NCBI RefSeq assembly: GCF_018343535.1
Contig: NZ_JAGYPF010000001.1
Location: 434,001-498,000, forward strand
DNA length: 64,000 bases
DNA from: Neobacillus rhizophilus
GTDB taxonomy: Bacteria; Bacillota; Bacilli; Bacillales; Cytobacillaceae
Direction of reading: 5' to 3'
In this document: in pieces, positions 58,563 through 64,000 of the stretch
How positions within the stretch are numbered: the first letter of the stretch is position 1
Layout: each line of letters opens with the position of its first letter
The notes under the pieces: generated by a model
What the model was told of the DNA's origin: nothing
What the model saw: only the letters and a program-made list of their open reading frames with translations
The model's database searches: none
Position numbers and translations under genes: made by a program

Positions 58563-60224
58563 TTATGCCCCAACCTCTGGCATTCCCAAGCTCTGTTGGC
58601 CATTCAGGCCTGTATATATTTGCTCAATTTCATCCCCTGTTAAATCGCCCCGCTTAAGCAGTTCTTCTGCAATGGCGTGGACGAAGGCAGCATTCTCAAG
58701 AACCAGCTTTTTCACATTGGTCATTTCATCCTTTAACAGCTGGTTTATTTTTGTACGAAGTGCTCTTAAGCCATCGGCTCTCGACCCTAAGGCAAGCCAA
58801 CTGAACAATTCATCTCCCATTCCAACAATACCGAGGTACGCACCGGCAAGCTCTGTCGCCTGCCGCAGGTCAGATGTGACGCCATTTAATTTTTTCCCGA
58901 GGAATTCTTCCTCGACTGCCCTGGCAGCGAGACATACTTGAATTTCCGCAAGAATTTCACTGTCACTTCGGTTATATCTTTCATGGGTTGGTTTCGTGGC
59001 CGCAAGACCGAGGGCACCGCCACGCCGAATGATGGTAACCTTCCAAACACGTTCATGCGGTTTCAACAGGTACTGTGCCACTGCATGACCAGCCTCGTGA
59101 TAAGCAACATTGCGTTTTTCATCTTCACTCATTGAACGAAGCGGCTGTTTGAGCCCCCATTCATATGTTTCCATTGCGTTTCGGAAATCCTCATAGCTGG
59201 AAACCTGTGCCCCGCGCTGGTGAGCGATGACAATTGATTCGTTGACAATATGCTTAATTTGGGCTGGACTATAGCCGATGGTGTCTAGTGCAGCACGTTC
59301 TGGAGTCAGCGACTTATCACGCTTGATTTTTTGAAGATAATATAAGAAGACGTCTACCCGACCATCATAATCAGGGGAATCGACCCAAAGCTTTCGGTCG
59401 AAACGGCCGGGTCTGAGCAGCGCTTGGTCAAGAACATCCGGGAGGTTGGTCGCTCCAATCGTCAAAACCGGAGGCCGTTCAGCCTTTTTACGCCTTAACC
59501 CTAGCGTGCGCAGAAGCTTGGCAAACCAGGAGCTGTCAATATTCGGGGGATCCATTTGCAGAAGGAGCTCATTTAAAAGGCCTGCGCCGCCCATACCCAT
59601 CATCCCTCCCATCATTCCGCCGCCTCCGCCGCCTGATTGACGGCTCATTCCGATGGCATCAATTTCGTCGATGAAGATAATGCAGGCGCCATATAATTTG
59701 GCAAGTTTTCTTGCTTTTTTATACAAACCCATGACTTTAAGGTTTCCTACACCGAAGAACATATTTTGAAAGCTAGGGGCAGATGCATAGGCGAATGGTA
59801 CTTGTGCTTCATTCGCTATGACTTGGGCCAAGTAAGATTTTCCTGTCCCGGGCGGTCCGCAAAGCAATAATCCCCTTATAGCTTCGCCCCCCATTTCCTT
59901 AAATTCCTTCACACCTTTAAGGAGGGTGACAATACGCTTGGCATTTTCTACAATTTCAGGGTTTCCCCGATAATCATCCCAAGAGGAACCTGTTTCACCT
60001 GGCAAGATCCAATAGGTTCTCCCCCTGGCCAGAAACCAAAATAGAGCAACAAACTGAATAATCATAAACATCATGGCAAAAAACAATTGGAAGACAAAAC
60101 CTAAAATAGTTATCGCGATATTCCATGCTGCGGGTCCTCCTTTTACCAACAGCATGACTAAAAACACGAAAACCGCAACCCAGAGGATAATTTTCCGCCA
60201 TTTGACCCACTGATAGTTCCTCAA
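58563..60224 (-). CDS. FtsH-like AAA+ ATPase with M41 metalloprotease domain
   Basis: About 553 residues. Two N-terminal helices without a long extracellular loop, unlike FtsH. AAA+ domain: Walker A GPPGTGKS, Walker B IIFIDEIDAIG, second region of homology ATNLPDVLDQALLRPGRFDR. Protease motif HEAGH in NVAYHEAGHAVAQYLL, third ligand Asp in VTSDLRQATELAG. An insert rich in Gly and Met (SGGGGGGMMGGMMGMGGAG) follows Walker B at the pore-loop 2 position. The TTG after GGGATGTGAG is taken as start because a terminator lies in the longer frame. It is a second FtsH-type protease besides the housekeeping one, presumably. Confidence 0.85.
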   Translation of the reverse strand: MRNYQWVKWRKIILWVAVFVFLVMLLVKGGPAAWNIAITILGFVFQLFFAMMFMIIQFVALFWFLARGRTYWILPGETGSSWDDYRGNPEIVENAKRIVTLLKGVKEFKEMGGEAIRGLLLCGPPGTGKSYLAQVIANEAQVPFAYASAPSFQNMFFGVGNLKVMGLYKKARKLAKLYGACIIFIDEIDAIGMSRQSGGGGGGMMGGMMGMGGAGLLNELLLQMDPPNIDSSWFAKLLRTLGLRRKKAERPPVLTIGATNLPDVLDQALLRPGRFDRKLWVDSPDYDGRVDVFLYYLQKIKRDKSLTPERAALDTIGYSPAQIKHIVNESIVIAHQRGAQVSSYEDFRNAMETYEWGLKQPLRSMSEDEKRNVAYHEAGHAVAQYLLKPHERVWKVTIIRRGGALGLAATKPTHERYNRSDSEILAEIQVCLAARAVEEEFLGKKLNGVTSDLRQATELAGAYLGIVGMGDELFSWLALGSRADGLRALRTKINQLLKDEMTNVKKLVLENAAFVHAIAEELLKRGDLTGDEIEQIYTGLNGQQSLGMPEVGA

Positions 60225-60324
60225 GGTCTCACATCCCTTCTTAAATTTGTGGAATATTTTATGAAAAGTAGGCTTCCATGTTGACAAGAAAGGTGTCGGG
60301 CATGAAGAAATATTTTCATCAAAA

Positions 60325-60348
60325 AAACCCTCCGAAAAGGGAGGATTT
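60325..60348 (-). terminator. Terminator after the 96-residue membrane protein gene
   Basis: Stem CCTCC/GGAGG with an outer AAA/TTT extension and a 6-nt loop; a run of seven T follows on the minus strand. It separates the small gene from the AAA protease. Confidence 0.7.
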
Positions 60349-60360
60349 CTATAAACCAAA

Positions 60361-60651
60361 TTATTTAAATTTCTTATATATATCAAATAAATACTTGAGA
60401 GAAATGGCGATACCGCCAATAAAATAGAAGGTTACCAGTATCCATCCTGACGGGTCTATGGAGAGCATTGAAATGAGGATATTTAATGGGAAGATGAAGT
60501 AGAGGACATCCTTAAGATAGTCTAAAACTAATGTTGGGCTGAATGAGCCTTTCCAAAATGATTTTACAAAAGCTATCAGAAAATCAATAAGCATAAGTCC
60601 GAAAGCAGCCCACAACGTATAGAGCATCCAGTCTGCAAGTGCAAAAGACAT
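60361..60651 (-). CDS. Small membrane protein, unknown function
   Basis: 96 residues, about three helices (LYTLWAAFGLMLIDFLIAFV, VLYFIFPLNILISMLSI, WILVTFYFIGGIAISLKYLF). Strong ribosome site AAGGAGGTG. A terminator separates it from the AAA/M41 protease, so co-transcription is not assured. It could be a partner or substrate of that protease, but only position suggests this. The 290 bp upstream show no gene. Confidence 0.65.
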   Translation of the reverse strand: MSFALADWMLYTLWAAFGLMLIDFLIAFVKSFWKGSFSPTLVLDYLKDVLYFIFPLNILISMLSIDPSGWILVTFYFIGGIAISLKYLFDIYKKFK

Positions 60652-60914
60652 TATTCATCACCTCCTTACTACATAATATTCGTGCAGAATTAGCTGGTGA
60701 GAATAGTGAAAAATTTAATTATAAACAAAATAGTTTAAAATTAGACAAGATATTTAAGTAGGTAGAATTCATGACTTAGCAAAGATATCCAAAGATGTAC
60801 GATTGGGGAAATTCTGTTTTTGTTTGGATCCGTGATACAATTGTATCTTTGTGTATTCAGATATGATCCAGAAGATTAAAGCTAATTTAGATTAATCCTG
60901 AAAACAATAATAAA

Positions 60915-60935
60915 GCCGCCCACCCTGTGAGCGGC
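60915..60935 (-). terminator. Terminator of the acetoacetyl-CoA synthetase gene
   Basis: GC-rich stem GCCGC/GCGGC with an 11-nt partly pairing loop, followed on the minus strand by TTTATTATTG. Confidence 0.7.
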
Positions 60936-60943
60936 CTAAAAGT

Positions 60944-62938
60944 TTATTTTTGTAAGCCGTTTAGATTCTTCTGAAATTCTATGAAATATCGTAAAGTATC
61001 AGGATTTGCTAATGAGCCCGTATTCACTGCCTTTTCAACAGGAGTTCCCATTAAAATTTTCTTGATCGGTACCTCTAGCTTCTTTCCGTTCAACGTTTTC
61101 GGCAGTTCCTCAACCACAAAAATTTCATTTGGAACATGCCTTGGCGAACAATCTTTACGAATGGCCTGATTAACTCGGGACCTCACATCATCCGACAGCT
61201 CAGTTCCTTGTTTTAAAACTACGAATAAAGGCATATAGGATTGCTCGCTGCTGAGTGGCAGGTCAACAACTAAACTATCAAGAACTTCAGGTACTTTTTC
61301 CAATGCACTATAAATTTCACTCGTCCCCATCCGGACTCCGCCGCGATTAATAGTTGCATCCGAACGTCCGTAGATAATAGCACTTCCCCTTGAAGTGATC
61401 TTAATAAAATCACCATGGCGCCAAATACCTGGATACATGTCAAAATAGCTGTCACGGTAACGCTCGCCGCTTTCATCATTCCAAAAATAAATCGGCATCG
61501 ATGGAGTCGGCTCCGTAATGACGAGTTCACCTATTTCATCTGTCAGCTCTTCGCCCAATTCGTTAAATGCCTTTACAGCAGTACCAAGCGCACGGCATTG
61601 CAGTTCACCAGTATGAACTGGCAGGGTTGGAGCACCGCTAACGATTGAGGTACAAATGTCAGTTCCTCCACTTGTCGAAACGAGCCAAAGGTCTTCTTTT
61701 ACCTGTTCATACACCCATTCAAATCCACTGGCAGGAAGAGGAGACCCCGTTGACCCGATACTTTTTAAATGAGAAAGGTCAAACTGCTCCTTCGGCTTCA
61801 GGCCTGCCTTCATGCAAGCCGTAATGAAGCCCGCACTGGTTCCGAACATGGTCATTTTCGAAGATTCGGCAAATTTCCACAATGTATCATAATTTGGGTA
61901 ACTTGGATTGCCATCATATAATAGAATCGTTGAACCCACCAATAATCCGCTTACAACAACATTCCACATCATCCAGCCAGTGGTGGTATACCAGAAGAAA
62001 CGATCATCTTTTGAGATATTGCTTTGGAGAGCCATCATTTTAAAATGCTCTAATAAAATTCCACCCTGGCTTTGGACAATCGCTTTTGGTTTGCCAGTAG
62101 TACCGGATGAATATAGAATCCACAGTGGATGGTCGAATGGCACCGCCTCGAATGATAATTCTGCCCCTGTTGAAGTTTCAACCGGATGATTCCACAAGAC
62201 AGCGTTCGTTAACTGGCCGATATTTGGCTCTTCATTTATGTTTGGGATAATGATCGTTTGCTTTAGAGTTGGCAGTTCCGATTGAATTTTTTTCACCAGT
62301 TCAAGACGGTCAAAGTCTTTTCCTCCATACCGGTAGCCATCAACGGCAAACAATACCTTCGGTTCAATTTGCTTAAAGCGGTCAATTACACTCATGATCC
62401 CAAATTCAGGTGCACAGCTTGACCAGACTGCCCCGATGCTGGCACAAGCAAGAAAGGCTGTAATCGTTTCATGAATATTGGATGCATACGCTACTACACG
62501 GTCTCCCGGTTGAACTCCAAGTGATTTAAGATATTCGGCAATGGCCGCGGTGTTCTTTTTCAATTCCGCCCAGGTTATTTTCCCCTGCGTCCGGTTTTCA
62601 CTTTCGTAAATAATTGCTTCTTTTTCAGGGATTTCATTCCGAAATACATGCTCTGCATAGTTTAAGGTTGCTCCAGGAAACCACTGAGCCCCCGGCATTT
62701 TTCTTACCTTTAAAACCTCTTCATATGGCGTTTTCGCCTGAATGTCAAAATAGTGCCAGACGGCAGACCAAAAGCCTTCAATCGAGGTAACTGACCACTT
62801 CCATAACTGTTCATATGTATCAAAGTGCAGTCCCCGTGTTTCTTCCAGCCATATCATGAATTTTTTTAAATTGGACTCATCCTGGAATTGTTGCGAAGGC
62901 TCCCACAACAACTTTCCTTCCATTTTTTCAATCGTCAT
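60944..62938 (-). CDS. Acetoacetyl-CoA synthetase (acetoacetate-CoA ligase)
   Basis: About 664 residues. ANL superfamily adenylate-forming enzyme activating acetoacetate with ATP and CoA. AMP-binding P-loop LYSSGTTGKPKAIVQSQGG, the family segments SIEGFWSAVWHYFDI, GAQWFPGATLNYAEH and the C-terminal lysine in LPKTLNGKKLEVPIKKIL. Length and these stretches separate it from acetyl-CoA synthetase. The ATG two codons inside the frame is better spaced from GGGGGA. Single gene with terminator. It would feed ketone bodies or polyhydroxybutyrate products back to acetyl-CoA. Confidence 0.92.
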   Translation of the reverse strand: MTIEKMEGKLLWEPSQQFQDESNLKKFMIWLEETRGLHFDTYEQLWKWSVTSIEGFWSAVWHYFDIQAKTPYEEVLKVRKMPGAQWFPGATLNYAEHVFRNEIPEKEAIIYESENRTQGKITWAELKKNTAAIAEYLKSLGVQPGDRVVAYASNIHETITAFLACASIGAVWSSCAPEFGIMSVIDRFKQIEPKVLFAVDGYRYGGKDFDRLELVKKIQSELPTLKQTIIIPNINEEPNIGQLTNAVLWNHPVETSTGAELSFEAVPFDHPLWILYSSGTTGKPKAIVQSQGGILLEHFKMMALQSNISKDDRFFWYTTTGWMMWNVVVSGLLVGSTILLYDGNPSYPNYDTLWKFAESSKMTMFGTSAGFITACMKAGLKPKEQFDLSHLKSIGSTGSPLPASGFEWVYEQVKEDLWLVSTSGGTDICTSIVSGAPTLPVHTGELQCRALGTAVKAFNELGEELTDEIGELVITEPTPSMPIYFWNDESGERYRDSYFDMYPGIWRHGDFIKITSRGSAIIYGRSDATINRGGVRMGTSEIYSALEKVPEVLDSLVVDLPLSSEQSYMPLFVVLKQGTELSDDVRSRVNQAIRKDCSPRHVPNEIFVVEELPKTLNGKKLEVPIKKILMGTPVEKAVNTGSLANPDTLRYFIEFQKNLNGLQK

Positions 62939-63064
62939 TGCCATTCCCCCAAATGTCGTGTTCGAATTGTTTTAGCTACACTTACCATATACGAGTTTAG
63001 GATAGTAATTTCCTTCTTAATTTTTCAAAAAATGAAAAAACTCATCTTAAAAAGGAATGCGGAA

Positions 63065-63294
63065 GCCCCTTGATCAGGGGCGATATAGGGAGACTTATCG
63101 ATTGGCAAGCGAGAGCGAAGCCAGAGATTAGTCTCCCTTAATGCGTACAGAAAGCATAAGCTTTCTGCTAGCCAGGCATAAGACGAACCGGCGAGAAGGG
63201 ATGCTTTTTAGCCTTCTTGACGAATTGACTGTAGACCTGCGAGCCCCTAGGCGCCGGAGCTGGACAAAGAAAAGCTGCCATGTTGCAGGCAGCT
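63065..63294. other. Chain of hairpins, possible structured RNA or large intergenic repeat
   Basis: Five good hairpins follow one another: GCCCC/GGGGC (63065-63081); AGGGAGACT/AGTCTCCCT (63087-63138, with inner TGGC/GCCA); CAGAAAGC/GCTTTCTG (63148-63167); AGAAGG/CCTTCT (63194-63217); AGCTGCC/GGCAGCT (63273-63294). Between the last two lies GCGAGCCCCTAGGCGCC, a GC-rich tract like those in intergenic repeats of many Bacillus genomes. No coding frame. Either a dispersed repeat or a non-coding RNA. Confidence 0.55.
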
Positions 63295-63393
63295 AAAGTA
63301 CGAGGCACCGACTATCGTTTCCAAAATGAAAAATGCATTGAAAAAGTATACAATTATTAAATAAGACCTAGATTAATTTAAAGGATGTAGCTA

Positions 63394-64000
63394 ATGGATT
63401 GGAAACCTAACAGAGAATCTAAAATACCCATTTATAAACAACTTGCTATATATATCGAGAACGGGATTGCGGATGGAACTTTTCCACAAGATAAACCATT
63501 GCCTTCTGAAAGGGGCATGGCGAAAGAGCTCGGAGTAAACAGAAGCACCGTCATTGCGGCTTATGACGAGTTGGAATCAAATGGACTGATTGAGCGAAAA
63601 AAAGGCAGCGGAACAACCGTCAGCAAAGATATTTGGGGCATGGCTAAGAACCGTATTCCAAGCTGGAACAGATACATTGAGGCAGGCTCGTTTCTTCCTA
63701 ATTTACCTGTAACGCAAAGAATTCACAAAGAGATGGCTGAGCAAAAGTTAATTAATTTAGCCAGCGGCGAATTATCTCAGGATTTATTTCCCTTAACTTC
63801 TCTTAGGGAAATTACTATGAACAGATCCTTTATCGGTACTATGGGATATGACCATCCACAGGGTAATTTGATACTCAGAGACACACTAGCTAAACATGTT
63901 AAACAGTTCCGAGGGATCGAAACGAATCCTTCATCTATATTGGTTACTTCGGGAGCACAGCAAGCTTTGCATCTTGTTGTGCAATGCCTGTTAAAACCTG
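63394..64000 (+). CDS. MocR-type GntR/aminotransferase regulator (5' part only)
   Basis: The first 202 codons are in the window. N-terminal GntR winged helix (YKQLAIYIENGIADGTFPQD, LPSERGMAKELGVNRSTVIA, AAYDELESNGLIERKKGSGT) is followed by a linker and the start of a class I aminotransferase-like PLP domain (NLASGELSQDLFP, GTMGYDHPQGNLILRDTLAK, SILVTSGAQQALHLVVQCLL). MocR regulators such as PdxR and GabR bind PLP and control vitamin B6, GABA or amino acid genes. ATG after AAGGATG. The target is outside this window. Confidence 0.9.
   Translation, partial: MDWKPNRESKIPIYKQLAIYIENGIADGTFPQDKPLPSERGMAKELGVNRSTVIAAYDELESNGLIERKKGSGTTVSKDIWGMAKNRIPSWNRYIEAGSFLPNLPVTQRIHKEMAEQKLINLASGELSQDLFPLTSLREITMNRSFIGTMGYDHPQGNLILRDTLAKHVKQFRGIETNPSSILVTSGAQQALHLVVQCLLKP

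Noticed and set aside
60225-60419. 65-residue N-terminal extension of the AAA/M41 protease
   Set aside because: It reads through the terminator of the preceding gene and lacks a ribosome site; the TTG at 60224 is better.

Overview
The window is a 64-kb stretch of a low-GC Gram-positive chromosome, almost certainly Bacillaceae (Bacillus/Neobacillus-like). The basis is AGGAGG-type ribosome sites, many TTG/GTG starts, and Bacillus-type families (YhdP/MpfA, EcsC, YrdB, DUF421, KtrB/KtrD, CatE, an Fbp-like remnant, a class C group II intron). There are no rRNA or tRNA genes, phage modules or CRISPR arrays. The first and last genes are cut by the window edges.

Layout. 1-9 kb: a CorC-type Mg2+ efflux protein with a MerR regulator, small stress genes, a DMT exporter, an autoregulated TetR/MFS drug-efflux operon with three operators, and a divergent Crp-like regulator/MFS pair. 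9-19 kb: a divergent HPr kinase paralogue, two NarL-type two-component systems, malate:quinone oxidoreductase and a Ktr potassium translocase. 19-25 kb: oligoendopeptidase F, an MBL hydrolase, small membrane proteins, a DUF421 protein, a GDSL hydrolase and an Fbp-like pseudogene. 25-45 kb: thiol peroxidase, then a large purine/ureide catabolic region. 45-50 kb: a response regulator, histidine kinase and ECF sigma factor in one operon, then MsrAB. 50-55 kb: a glycolate-oxidase-like/BASS transporter operon with a GntR regulator, and CatE. 55-64 kb: degraded DNA, a duplicated-domain lipoprotein, a secreted protein, an FtsH-like AAA/M41 protease, acetoacetyl-CoA synthetase, a strongly folded intergenic element and a MocR-type regulator.

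The most coherent system is the purine region. Urate oxidase, HIU hydrolase and OHCU decarboxylase make allantoin. A permease, allantoinase and an AllC-type amidohydrolase carry it towards glyoxylate. An adjacent operon encodes a split transketolase, a four-carbon-acid-sugar kinase (DUF1537), a glyoxylate-carboligase-like ThDP enzyme that has the usual catalytic Glu, and a TIM-barrel isomerase. An IclR regulator lies beside it. A 25-bp promoter/operator module occurs three times before that operon and once before allC, linking them into one regulon. I infer a glyoxylate/hydroxypyruvate salvage route using transketolase chemistry. It is a hypothesis, not a demonstrated pathway.

Several non-coding patterns are not explained by genes. 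Two intergenic arrays each carry six copies of a short motif at a 20-21-bp pitch, with unrelated core motifs. A GGGACGGTTCTT palindrome family sits at gene ends. There is a triplicated 51-bp unit, a pair of ~70-bp direct repeats, and a 230-bp chain of hairpins. The class C group II intron sits just downstream of the pucR terminator and has replaced the C-terminal tail of the convergent PucR-like gene.
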